Below, one piece after another: positions 43,801 through 55,316 of a stretch of 64,000 nt of DNA (position 1 is the stretch's first letter; each line of letters begins with the position of its first letter). The notes below the pieces were generated by a model. That model had not been told where the DNA came from and did no database searches. It saw nothing but the letters and a program-made list of their open reading frames with translations. The stretch is taken from contig MU863895.1 of the NCBI GenBank assembly GCA_033296885.1, forward strand, positions 248,001 through 312,000, written 5' to 3'. This DNA comes from Triangularia verruculosa. Taxonomy: Eukaryota; Ascomycota; Sordariomycetes; Sordariales; Podosporaceae. Position numbers and translations under genes: made by a program.

Positions 43801-45952
43801 AACGCGACAGGCACCACGCCAGCATGGCCGACCCGAGGGGAGACTTCCTTGCTGCATTCAGTATAAGATATGTTTTATACATGCAGTGCAAGTTTTGGTG
43901 GTTGCACATGCAACTAAAGAGGCTTCATTCATTCATTCCCCATCAAGGTCGTGTGGACTGTGGAGAACCGTTTGACTAGAAACACACTGTGGAAAGTTGG
44001 CAAAGTGGAAACCAAATCCTTGGCTTGCTTTCCTTCTTCTTGGAAACGCGAGAAAGGCGCGATCGCGGGTTGGTGTGGGAGAGAACGAAAAGAGTTATAG
44101 TATGTGCATGCGATACGACTCTACGAGGATGAGCTTGGAAGATTGCTGATACGAAAGGGATATAATATCGAATAATAACCTTAATAAAACAAGAGATCGC
44201 AACGGCTGGTGCCCTTGTCCAAGTTGGGCAGGTTGGTTCCGTTGCTAACTTGCTGGGTAATTTTGCCCAGACGAACAATGGACCGCTGACACATTCACAC
44301 TTGCTCTGCTACTGGCGGAAAAGAGGGAGTTTATGTCCCGAAATAAAAAAGCGAAAGCGAACGAAACAGTTTGACGGGAGCGGAAACTGAGAAATTGAAC
44401 GGGGTGCTGGTCCACTGGAGCGATAAGGAAGAAATTCCGGCTCCATTCCAGTTGATTTTGAGACGAGTGACGGCAATAAAAAAGAGATAGAGAGACAAGA
44501 GACAAGAGATGAAAACGAAATAGAGTCTCAGGTCAAGGAGACGTGGATGGATTTATGCAAGAAAGCCGTGTAGAGTCACCTCGGTGGCTCGTCGCAAGGA
44601 GATGCGCGCCCCTGGAACCCTTGCACAGCGACATTTTGGCCTGCAGCATGGGCCCTGCTAGCGCGCCTTGGGTCAATGCTCGTTCCTCCCTCGCTGGCCA
44701 ATGGGCGGAGATGGGGGATCAACACATGGTCTGAGGGGACAGGAGAGGAGCTTTGGGTCCGAGGTTGGTAGAGTGCCTCATCAAGAGAAGGGCAGGGTAG
44801 TTGAGTAGAGAGAAAGAGACGGCGACGAGGCTCTCATCATGTGAAGAGTTTGGAATGGTTAAAGAATGGTGTAATTAGACCGGATATTGAAATCGAGATG
44901 GGCTAGCCAGGCACCATCTCTACCTAGATTGTACTGTATGAATAGCCGGTGGAGTGTCTTGGATTTTGGCCGTAGCCCGATGCACGGAAAGAGGCCGACT
45001 CGTTCCTGGGGGTTCTGGCGTGCACCGCCGTCCTAGGCCGTTGCCCTGTCTTGACTAGTCGCTGCACGTCTGGCCTCCTCCAGACAGCCCACGACAGGAG
45101 ACACCAAGAGGAAAACTTCCCTCTACTCTTCCTCACACAGCACCGAAATCCCATTCCCAATCCCCCAATCCCCAATTCCCCTCCATCCCATCATTCTTTC
45201 TTTCCCACCTTGCCCTCCCCTAGCCCGACGACACGCTCCGGCCCCCCGATTACGAAATTTCCTTTTTTCGACACCACAACCTTCGCCCTTCTGTGCCTCG
45301 CTGTGTTTCGGGAAAGCGCCCCCTTCCACTCTTCGATTCGCACCCGCCCTCCACGAGCTCCCCATCTCGGCCTCTTTTTTTTTTTTTTGTCGTTAACGTA
45401 CCAACTCTCGAAATCTCCGTCTTCGCCCGTGTCGTCTCATACTATCTTGTCTGTTTGTTTGCCTGTCTGTTCTGCCCGGGTTTTTGCGCCTCTCTTCTTT
45501 CGTTCTCGGTTCGCCAACTTGTCCTCACGCGGAAACGACCACAAAAAAAAACACATTGACCACGCCGTCTGCTCGGACCAGCTCGCTCCCAAGCTCCCAA
45601 TCTACCCATCCGATAATTCTGGCCCTCCCGATGTTCCGTCTCCAGTAACGGCCGAATTTGCAGTTGTCAGTCGTGACGCGGCACTGCCTCTACCCCATAC
45701 TCTTTTCCCTCAGCCTGCGACTCCCGACGAGTCGTGACCGGGCTTGAGACCTCCAGATCAGGCAAGAAAGTTCACGGTAACAGTGGGCTTCTTCTTCTTC
45801 GGAGACGGACAACGTCATCTCCTCCCTCTTTGGCCGCAGCGCGACCTTCAGTTCTATAGTGTCACCATCGTTAAAAAAAGGTCTTCGTACCACATACACG
45901 GGTGTCCTTGATTATTCGAAAAGGCTCCGTCGTTGTCGACACAAAGTGGCAG
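40900..45952. other. Gene-poor interval, about 5 kb
   Basis: I support no coding feature here. Long pyrimidine- or purine-biased stretches produce open frames without motifs. A GGTA/AGGT-type microsatellite lies at about 42417-42450. The part after about 45050 is strongly pyrimidine-rich and is probably promoter and 5' leader of the BNI4-like gene. Confidence 0.55.
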
Positions 45953-46131
45953 GTGAGTTCGAAAGCTGGGACTTGTCCTCCCCCCATTGATCAGCACAAC
46001 TGCAAAAGACGTGGGGGTTACCTTGCCTTTTCAACAAACATATCTTGCTCTCTTTTGCCTGGCACACACTTTGCAAATGATCTTATATATCGAGTCTCTT
46101 GATGAATTTCTCGCTGACCGAATCCATGCAG
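45953..46131 (+). other. Probable 5'-UTR intron of the BNI4-like gene
   Basis: A GTGAGT donor follows CAAAGTGGCAG, and a CCATGCAG acceptor follows CTGACCG, a good fungal branch site, 141 nt upstream of the ATG. The 179-nt interval would be removed from the leader. No transcript data are available. Confidence 0.5.
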
Positions 46132-46272
46132 AAACCCTGTCTTAATACTTTCGTTCAACCTCGCAATCTCCTTGTCAAAGTTTGAGCACCGTCGGGCAGC
46201 TCACGTCTCCGAGACTTTGAACAAGAACATCCTTCTAGTTCCGCTTTGGATCTGAACAGATCTTCAGATATC

Positions 46273-48956
46273 ATGGCTGCCCTTGTACAAGGATATCCTC
46301 AGCAATCTGGAACAGTCACAATGCTGCAAACTAGACCGGCCTCGGCCTCGGGCATGCTGCCAGTTCAGTCGAATGCGCAATATGCTCACGGTGGAACCCA
46401 TAGAAATAGCATCCACGGCTTGCCCGCGGGAGTGGCTTCTCCTGTGGTGTACCGTGACGGTTCGGGTTCTGTCCAACCTTATGCCTACACAGGCTCACCC
46501 AGCCTTAATCCGACAACACAGTGGCAGCAGGTGAGGTCACACCGGACATCATCTTCGCCAGCAGTGCCGACCATCCAGACGCTTGAACATCTACAGCCTG
46601 GTGTGGCTCGCTCTCGGTACGCGGCCAGCAACTCCATGACCAACTTGCCTAGTACGGCATCCATCAGTCTGACAGGTGCTGGGTCTCGGGATGATTCAGC
46701 CCTGTCGTCATCAGGAACCCGCAAAGCCGCTGCGGTGAATGGGACATCACTGTCACCACCGCTTGCACAGGCGGCGCCGGCCCGGGTATCACCAGAAAGA
46801 TACAGGCGAACGGCGCAGCGGTCTTCTGACTCGGCAGGCTCGGGCCTAGGGAAACAGCCCCAGGAAACGGCAGCTGCCGGACGCCCAGGCCACACCCGAA
46901 GTGCGTCGGATCAAAAGCCTGCGATGCTGCGGACGGCTCAACTGCACCAGATGAACAGGCCAAACAGCTATATCGGCTCGGTATCTGGGTCGGCGATCGA
47001 TGACATGGGGTTTGCCCGCGGCCAAGGACAGGACGAACCCAGAAGAACTCGCAGACGCAGCTTGCCTGCATTGGATTCTGCCGGTTTTGCCATGCCCTTG
47101 ACCCCGCCCGAGCTTAAGCAGCCGGAACTATCGAGCCGTCCAGATCGACCAGCATCGGCCAAACTGGCTGACAAGAAGACCAACAAGGCTGCCAAAGCTG
47201 GAAACAACAAGGCCGGTGACAGGAACAACAGCAGCGCTACCACCGATGCCCGTCTTGGCAGCTCGGACAGCCGGTCCTCTGGCCGCAGCGCTGCCAGCAA
47301 CAATTCCAGAGCTTCCTCTTCTGTAAGTGATTTTTGACGTGCATATCTCGTGGATGGGGATTGTCCAATCACATGTTATGTCGGCATGTTGAGGGTTGGA
47401 TCAGCCAGCGCTAATCATCTCCTACCACTTTAGTCGGCCAACCGCAGCGCGAATGCCTCTAACCCCACCGGAAACCCCGCCCCGTCTTCTTCTTCGCCCT
47501 CGCAGCAGACGGGCAACAGCCAAGATTATCCCCGGCTGGTCAACATTCCCCCACGAAGTTCATCGTCCGATGCTGCAACTCCGAAGCGAGCCGTCAATTC
47601 GTCTCCCCTTTCCAAGGCAATGGGCGCGGAGACTGAAAATGGCGTATCGGCCGATGCCGCCGACAGCGCGATTCAGGAGGCCGTGAAGCCGACCACGCCT
47701 CGCGTCGAGAGTCCGGCCGCCAGGCAGCTGGCCGCCATCAACGAGAAGGGAGGAAAACCAAAGAATAAGACGTCGAGGCTCAGGAGAGCCTTTTCCTTTG
47801 GCAGCGCGGCAGAGTTCCGCAAAGCGGTGCATGCTAACAGCGAAGCCGCCGAGAATGGGCACGGCAAACTCCAGAAGGAGCGCAGCCAGGACCAGGACGA
47901 TGCGTACGAGACGGAACAGGCCCGCATCGCCCAGCGACAGGAGGAAGCTGGTATCGGTAGCAACATCTATGCCGGCGGAAGACTCTTCTCTGGGTCGACC
48001 GACAACCTATCAATCTCATCAACGGCATCCTCGGCTTCGATTATGATTCGGAAGATGGGCCGTGGAATGAAGAAGGGCGGCCGTTCTCTCGTTGGCCTTT
48101 TCCGGCCAAAGTCCATCATTGGTGTGCCTGCCGCCGATGCCAGGCTGCCAGAGGCCATGGAAGCTACTGTCTCCATGATCAATGTCGAGGCCGAGCGTGA
48201 GCGTGTCAACGTAAATGCCGACCCCCGAACACAAGCCGGTGGCGGTACCGGCTTCCCCCGTCTCGAGCGAAACTCGATTGACGCCGCCAATGTACCCACT
48301 CTCGAAGCGGACCCACGATCGAGCACCGGCACAGATGGCTCGGCAGCACGAAAGAGTATTGTCGGCGGTGAGAGGGAGCGTGCCGAGGTCTTGGCTGCTG
48401 TCCGGAAGGGCATCTTGAAGAGTATGTTTGTTACTATCTTGCCAGATGTTCATATTACTAATGCCGCTGCTACAGAAGAACGCAATGGCTCTGGCAGCCC
48501 ATCTCCCCGAGGCACAGAGTTGCCTCAAATTCCTAATGTCACCGACTCTCCTAGCTCGAGTGCGCCCAGCACCCCCAATGATGAGCAGCAAGGTCACAGA
48601 CGGACTGCGCCTGTCACCATTGGCAGCGAGGATTACTTTGTTTCGGCCCTCCGTCTCCGCCAGGATACCAAGAGCGCGCCCGGAACCCCCCAGGGCAGCT
48701 TGAAGCGCAACGCCACCTTCAGCCCCCGCATTATCACGTTTGAGACATGGCCAAGCCAGGAGTACGATCGCCGTGGTGACATTGCTACCTGCAATCGCTT
48801 GACGCCAATGCTCGCTCAGCAGATCAAGGAGGAGCTGAACACGTTCAAAATGGTGAGTTGTCTTGGTGGCTAGTTAGAGACGATACAAGATGACTGACAA
48901 ATCGATAGGAGATGGAGGTTCATGAAAACTCCAAGATTTACACGCACTTCTTCTGA
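46273..48956 (+). CDS. BNI4-like bud-neck / septum scaffold protein
   Basis: In yeast, Bni4 recruits the PP1 phosphatase Glc7 and chitin synthase III to the bud neck. The call rests on the C-terminus: FSPRIITFETWPSQEYDRRG, then ATCNRLTPMLAQQIKEELNTFKM and a terminal THFF. Exons are 46273-47322, 47434-48421, 48476-48852 and 48909-48956, giving 820 aa. The start is the ATG at 46273 (ATATCATGGCTGCC). Intron 2 (54 nt) is stop-free and a multiple of three; its removal restores RKGILKKERNGSGSP. The rest is Ser/Pro/Ala-rich and disordered, with short conserved islands (SRLRRAFSFGSAAEFRKA and IRKMGRGMKKGGRSLVGLFRPKS, a basic amphipathic stretch that could bind membrane). The symbol is left blank because only the tail is diagnostic. 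Confidence 0.72.
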
Positions 48957-50857
48957 TGATTCAAGACGAATGGCCCGCACCCGCTTCAAACACAACAGCA
49001 TCTCTCGACTCGATTCTCTTTTCCCTACAGTGAGGGCAGCGAAGACAACCTCCCGTTGTGTATTTGGCCAAAGGATTGGCACAATTCCTAGGCGTTCTTT
49101 TCTTTCTCTCATGGGACAAAGCATAGTAAGGTGTCATGGCGTTGATTTACTCTTTTTTTCTCTCACATTTTGATCTCGACAAAGTTTTGTTGTTTTATCT
49201 TTTTTCTTTTCCGTCTAGAAATCTGGCACACAGCAGCACAGTGAAATTTAATTACAGGGAGGATACGGTGAAAACGGGTTCGGATTCACCTTTACTCTTT
49301 TTCATTTTCTTACAAGGTCATTGCGGCTGGTTTACTGATGAGTGGAGAGATGTGTGTGTGTGTGTGCGTAGTTGGTTGAGTTGAGTACCTATTGTTTGTC
49401 AGCGAAAGCGAAGCGAAATGTATCTTTACCAAACAGAAATGCGTTAGAGGGGTGTTTAGGGGAGAAGTGATGATGAGTGATGTGGAAAAACAGCGTGGAG
49501 TTTTTTTTTTTAATAGATGTGAATGGTGTTTTTTTTTTGGAAGTTGTGGTTTATGGGGCGGAGTGAGGAAGGTGGTTTCTGGTGTGATTAAGAAGAGGGA
49601 TGAAAGAGATGACGATGAAGGACGGCAACAAGATCAAAGAAAGACACAAAAGGGGGAAGAAAAGGCAACAAGAAGAAGAAGAAAGAAGAAGTAATGGTGA
49701 TGGTGATGGATGGTGACAGAGGTGGTGGTGGTGGTGGTGATTTTTTTGTCAATTCGGGCATTCGAAAGAGAGAAGTTAAAAATACATATATCATCTTTTT
49801 TGCTTTTTTCCTTTGGGACATGAGGTTGAGGATTTCGAGTGAGGAAGGGGGGGAAGGGAGTTAATTCTACTAGGTGTTGTGATGATGATGTGGTGGAGAG
49901 TAGTGGGGGAGATAGAGGGTGAAGAAGGGGGAGGGGGGTGGGAGGATGTAAAGTAGATATTATGTTGAGTTGTGGGATGGATGAATATACGGATATAACA
50001 TTTGCTTTTTTACATGTTGTGATGATGAACCATGGTGTTGGAAGGTCAGATGTTAGGTTTTGGGAATATGGAGAGGGGATCTATATGCGGCACCGTTATA
50101 AGCCAAGATCGGACTAGTTTGCAGTTTTTACGAATAGAAAAGATGGTATTGGACCGGTTGGTTGGGATGGCTTTGCGCTTGTGCCTTGTTGGTTTTGGGC
50201 TTGCTTTTGTTTTAACGGTTGCACCTTGCAGTAGTGTAGCGTGGCTGAAGAGGACGTGGGATGGGATGGGGTGAGGGGAATGTGAGATTGAGATGGGAAT
50301 TTTGTTCTTTTGGGTTCTTGACTTTCCTACATGCCTACCGCTACGATTATGTTTACTGAAAGATGGGATGTTTATGTGAGAGGGGTTGGAAAGCGGGGGA
50401 AAGAAGGGAATTGAGGCTATCGCGGGAATTACACCACTTTGGGGATATCCGGTGTCTTTTGTGTAGGAGTGTAGGATAAGTGTAGGCAACCACCAACTTT
50501 GGTGGCCAGATGACTCCATAGATCACCAGTGAGTATACTGCGTGAATAGTCGATCGGTGTCCTCCCATTCCCCGCGTTTCCGTGGTGGGTGGGTTCAGTG
50601 GTGTGTGTGTGTTTGGAATACGAACTTTTTTTGGCTGATGATCTGCTGCGAGGCTGCGAGGTGTCTGCAGAGTTGGGAGTTTTTGTGGGGGGTGTTGTTC
50701 AGGGGTTGAAGGGACAGTGTGGAAGGCACTGTGTTCGAACCCCGAGTTGTGCATTAGCCAATTAGATTGCGGGCGCAAAGCAGGGGCGGGGGAGGAGGAG
50801 CAGCCTTGCAGGAGGGCTGAGGTTTTGGAGTGAACTTTTTTTTGGAGGGGTGGGATT
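48957..50857. other. Gene-free interval, T-rich and purine-rich tracts
   Basis: This is the 3' flank of the BNI4-like gene and the promoter of the dihydrouridine synthase. Homopolymer and simple-sequence tracts are common (T10 near 49501, GT and GGT repeats at 49353-49370 and 49722-49740). No coding feature is seen. Confidence 0.55.
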
Positions 50858-51057
50858 AATGGTTTCGGAGGTATAACAACGACGATTTGCGATTACGACT
50901 ACCGATACGAGGGAGAGGGAAATAAAGGAAAAGAGGAAAGAGGAAAACAGTGGCTTTGAGGTATTTGGCCAGACTCCTCCGCGCTGGTGGCAGCGGGACC
51001 GGGCGGGCGGTTTCTGGGATTTCGAGGGCTGGGAATAGCAGATTGGGGTACTCGACT

Positions 51058-52742
51058 ATGGCGGCGGTGACGACAACGACAGACGAGATGGGCGGGGGAC
51101 TGAAGAGGAAGTTACATGGGCGGGAGTTTTACGAGAGTATTGGGTCGCCAAAGTATATTCTTGCGCCGATGGTTGACCAATCTGAATTCGTTCGTTACCT
51201 CCTCTCCCTACCTCTCCCTCTGCTCGTCCACAACTAACATGATGATGATGTCCACAGGCCTGGCGCATGCTTTCCCGCTCGTTCATGCCCCCCGAACTCC
51301 AACCAAAACTCCTCGCCTACACACCCATGTTCCACGCCCGCCTCTTCTCCCAAGACGCCGCGAAGCCACCATACAACAAGTACCGCGACTCGCACTTCCA
51401 GTGTGTCCTGCCGAAAGACCCGAATACCCTCTGGCTCGACGGGAATCCTCTTGTCGGCGACCGGCCGTTATTCGTACAGTTCTGCGCGAACGATCCACAG
51501 CACTTGTTGGCTGCTGCGTTAAAGGTGGCGCCGTACTGCGATGCGGTGGATTTGAACCTTGGGTGCCCGCAAGGGATCGCTAAGAAGGGGCATTATGGGA
51601 GTTTCTTGCAGGAGGATCAGGAGTTGATTTACAGGTTGATCAATACCCTTCATCTGAATCTACCGATTCCAGTCACGGCCAAGATTCGGATTTTGGAGAC
51701 GAAAGAGAAGACGCTGGCGTATGCGCAGAATGTGCTGAAGGCGGGGGCGAGTATTTTGACTGTTCATGGCAGGAGGAGGGAGCAGAAGAGCCATTTGACG
51801 GGGATCGCGGACTGGGAGTATATTCGCTATTTGAGGGACAATCTTCCCCCAGAAACTGTCATCTTCGCCAACGGCAATATCCTTGAGCATGGAGATATTG
51901 AGGCTTGTCTAGCTGCTACAGGCGCGGATGGAGTCATGTCTGCTGAAGGGAACCTCTCTAACCCAGCTATCTTTGCCCCGGAGCCACAGCCAGGTGAATT
52001 CGAGGATGAGTTCTGGCGGGGAAGAGATGGGAAGGGAGGGTGGAGAGTCGATGCGGTATTCCGCCGTTATCTAGATATTTTACACAAATACGTCAAGGGC
52101 GGGGAGCCACCAGAACGTCGACCACTATTCGTCCCCAACAAAGGGATGGATACTTCATGGTTGCAAGAGGAGATCATCATCCCGGCAAAGAAGGGTTCAA
52201 AATCGGAGGCAGTAGGGAACCCCAACTACGGCGCGCTTCAGGCGCATATGTTCCACCTTTTACGGCACTTCGTCACCAAACACCACGACGTAAGAGATGC
52301 GCTGGCGAGGGCGAGGTTAGGGGAGCTGGAACAATTTGAGGGGATATATAAGATGGTCGAGAAGAAGGTTGCGGAGGGACTGATTGAGTATGAGGAGACA
52401 AATGGAAAGTCGATGGAGGACCCGGCGGAAGAGGAGAGGTTAAAGAAGCTGGTGGAGGAGATGGGACCGACGGAGACGAGCGCGGCGGCGATATTGAGGT
52501 GTAAGAGGCCTTGGTGGTGTGTGCAGCCTATCATCAGGCCACTGCCCAAGGAGGCGATGGCGAAGGGGGCGATTCAACCGGGGAAGAAGGATAAGAAGAG
52601 GATGGCGGAGGATGAGGCGAATGGGGGTGAGAAGAGGGTCAAAGGAGAGGAGACGAATGTCGAGGCTAAGGTTGTGGAGGTTGTCAGGGAGGAGTTGGAG
52701 AAGCAGACGAGTTTCCAGACGAGTGAGCTAGTCAGTGGGTGA
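51058..52742 (+). CDS. DUS1: tRNA-dihydrouridine synthase 1
   Basis: FMN enzyme reducing uridines 16/17 in the tRNA D-loop. Exons are 51058-51189 and 51258-52742 (68-nt intron, GTTCGT donor), giving 538 aa from the first in-frame ATG. Motifs: KYILAPMVDQSEFAWRML (FMN-binding strand), FVQFCANDP, catalytic Cys147 in DLNLGCPQGIAKKG, VTAKIRI, ILTVHGRRREQK and FANGNI. The C-terminal 60 residues are basic and disordered. Upstream of the ATG the same frame is open to about 50926 and encodes an Arg/Ala/Ser/Gly-rich segment without acidic residues (RYLARLLRAGGSGTGRAV...), which looks like a mitochondrial presequence. It could be reached from near-cognate codons (GTG 50950, TTG 50956) or from an upstream exon, ATG 50859-50870, spliced by 50871-50940. 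The gene is tail to tail with the HET gene. Confidence 0.93.
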
Positions 52743-53035
52743 GAGTTTGTAAGAGGGTGAAACAAATGATGACTACTGTGTTAATGTCAGGTATGTGCGT
52801 GCTACTTGCTAACTACATGCGTGGTGAGCTATATGTACTGAGTTGAGTACATGGTAGGCACGTCGTGAACAAGAAATAGAGTGGCGACCAGGCCTTGGAC
52901 ACAGGGCGGATAGGTTGTTTGATATGCCTATTAATCATTTTAGAGTATTTAAACCAGGTATCTGTCTCTGTTTCTTGTCTATGATGTGGCGGGTTGAATA
53001 CTTTCTCCTCTGTCTTGAGTGACACCCATGCTGTC

Positions 53036-55316
53036 CTACTTGATAGTGACCATCTCATAGTATTCCAAAGGGTTCCTGGCTTCAAAAGCACTCCCGTCCA
53101 TGTACTCATCCACATAAGCAGGGCCAAGCACTTTGTAGCTTCTACTCAAAGGCATGTTGAAATCACAGGGAGAAGCCTGAGGGATTTCGCTGTCGCTGGG
53201 AGAAGCCTGAGGGACTTTGCTGTCGCTGGAAGAAGCCTGAGGGACTTTGCTGTCGCTGGGAGATGCTTGAGGCATGGCGAGACCGTTAGAAGGTATCCCC
53301 GGCCCACGGTCCCTTGAAAAGATCTTTGAAATCAGGTTATTAGAATAGGCCCATGTCTTCAGGTTTCTGAGAGAAGTCCGCAGTGGCGGACATATGGGGA
53401 AGGACCGTGGTTCAGTCGCTGCCACATCGTTGGGTTCCATCGTCGCCATGCCGTTAGGAACAACCATTGCCGTGTCGTCAGTCTCCTCACATCGCCTCAT
53501 GATGACCGGTGTCGAACCCCTGAAGAAGATGAACACCTCATCCCCAATTCTCATTGTTTGGGGCCCAATACCTATCAGTACAGTGTCGTTGTCAGGGGCA
53601 GCCGCAGCAAACATATGAGCCCCTTGCCATGCTTCAGCCATGGAGCTTAGAAACAGCCCAGCGTTACGGCCTCCCCACCGTATTGGCAAGTCCGAGTCGA
53701 GAGCGCGGATCAATTCAGCAAACGCCTCGTTGTGGCCAACTCCGTTGCCTAGCCATTCCGGGTACAAAATGCCGCCTGTCAAAATGCTCATGAGCTTGGG
53801 ATCACTGAATTCAGGTCCAAAGTCAAGTTTCAAGTCAGGATCCCGAAACATTGTTGGATCGGATGGCCAGGTATATCCTGAAGGAATCGCATTTTTGACG
53901 ATGCCAGGCAAAGAAAGTTGGCTACGGGGATGTATGGTTTGGTATATTTCACCGATCAAGCACTTGATGAAGTCCCTCGCGTCCTTATACCTACCTCTGT
54001 GCCTCTCTTCACCCGCACTCGCGTAATCGAAATCGTCCAGCAGAAATACACAGGACAGGGCGGATGCGATTTGCCATACTTCCTGGATACTAGCCATGCG
54101 CAATCCGGGAATTTGAACGGTATCGTCTCCACCTCCACGAAGGTTGGGTTCGGGTGCTGTACCTCTGAAGGTCTTCCCTGCCCTGTAACGAGACCAGGTG
54201 TGTGTCATTAGAGCCGGTGCTGTCAGGTCTGGAACCCATGAAGGCAATCCGTTCTCGGGTCGGGGATACAATACACCGGGGGCGATGATAAAGAGATCTG
54301 GGCCGTGGTGCTGGAGAAATATCTTGGCAAAATCCCTGAATACCATGTGGTGGTGAAGGGTAGTGTCGATGGTTACCTGCCGTCGAATTTCCGAGCTAAA
54401 CAGCTGCAGAACGCCGTATATTCTGTCACTCGGCTCGATGCAGCCCCGGTTTCGGACGAGGGCGAGTAACTCGAGGTCATACCGACGGGTGTCATTCAGC
54501 TCACGGCAGCGAGTTAGGTTTTCTAGGTTATATACATGTTAGACATGCGTGAGGGTTAATATGGCCTGGAAAGTGGGGGGTGAAAAGCATACCGAAGGGG
54601 ATCAAGCATTCAACATCAGAGATCAACAAGAGTGGATCATGAGGATTAGAGCTCTTCCCCAAATTGCGAAGATGACTTGTCAGTACCCTCCAGTCCTCAA
54701 CTCCGCATTCATGAACCACCCTTGCATTTCTGGCCAGGATGACCTCTTGAAGAGTCCAAATGCGCCTATACCATGGGGCCCAAGTAAAGTCAACAAAATC
54801 GAAACCCGAAGCCTCGGCCGCGTCTTTTTTAGGCTCGTATGAAAGATATGGTGCTGGTTCCATAACTCTATACCTGGATCCTACCCAGATAGTTACTAGT
54901 GTTGCCCTGCTATAGATATCCCCCATCATGCCGATCTGGGCACTCTTATCGGCATTATCTTCCTGGTTGATACATATTTGATCAATCCAGATCCATTCGG
55001 GGCATGTCACGGTTTGATCACGATCAAACCAAATCCATCCAGGGCTTTTCCTCGTCTCCCAGAGTCGGAATGCTTTGAGAGCATGGTGAAGGTCCGGCCC
55101 AATGTTCAGGGTGTGCTTCCTGTTGATCTGTATCGTCTGGGCTGGCTCTGGTTTACCCCAGCAGTACGAGAGAGCTTGATAATCGGGGGCATCTCTGGTC
55201 GAAAAAGTCTCCAGAGAGTAGGAAAGTGTAACTCCCCCTTCATGCTCGACATCTTGCGAGAGTTTGAGAAGCCTGAACTCGTTGGGTTTGAGCGGCCGGT
55301 ACAAAGAGGAAGACAT
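53036..55316 (-). CDS. HET-domain protein (heterokaryon-incompatibility type)
   Basis: Proteins with this domain trigger incompatibility or regulated cell death on non-self recognition. Exons are 55316-54593 and 54522-53036 (70-nt intron, GTATGC donor, CTAG acceptor), giving 736 aa. The HET domain (about 45-200) shows its three blocks: YQALSYCWG, WIWIDQICINQEDNADKSAQIGMMGDIYSRA, and WYRRIWTLQEVILA. The junction restores CLIPFENLTRCRELNDTRRYDLE. A conserved RNRGCIEPSDRIYGVLQL follows, as in many HET proteins. The C-terminal half ends in a 10-residue repeat (PQASPSDSK type, about 665-705) encoded by a 30-bp minisatellite. No WD40, NACHT or other partner domain is seen. The start was chosen at MSSSLYRPLKPNEFRLL, close to the domain. 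Confidence 0.92.
53168..53275 (-). repeat. 30-bp minisatellite within the HET gene
   Basis: Three full units (53168-53197, 53198-53227, 53228-53257) and one partial unit. They differ only at transitions (C/T or G/A) and keep frame, encoding repeated Pro-Gln-Ala-Ser-(Pro/Ser)-(Ser)-Asp-Ser. Confidence 0.9.

Noticed and set aside
45051..45737. 228-codon open frame upstream of the BNI4-like gene
   Set aside because: Composition reflects a pyrimidine-rich leader; no motifs, and its start is not supported.
50690..50765. tRNA-like B-box (GTTCGAACCCC) followed by a CCA-like end
   Set aside because: The bases around the loop do not form a T-stem, and no A-box or acceptor stem could be paired.
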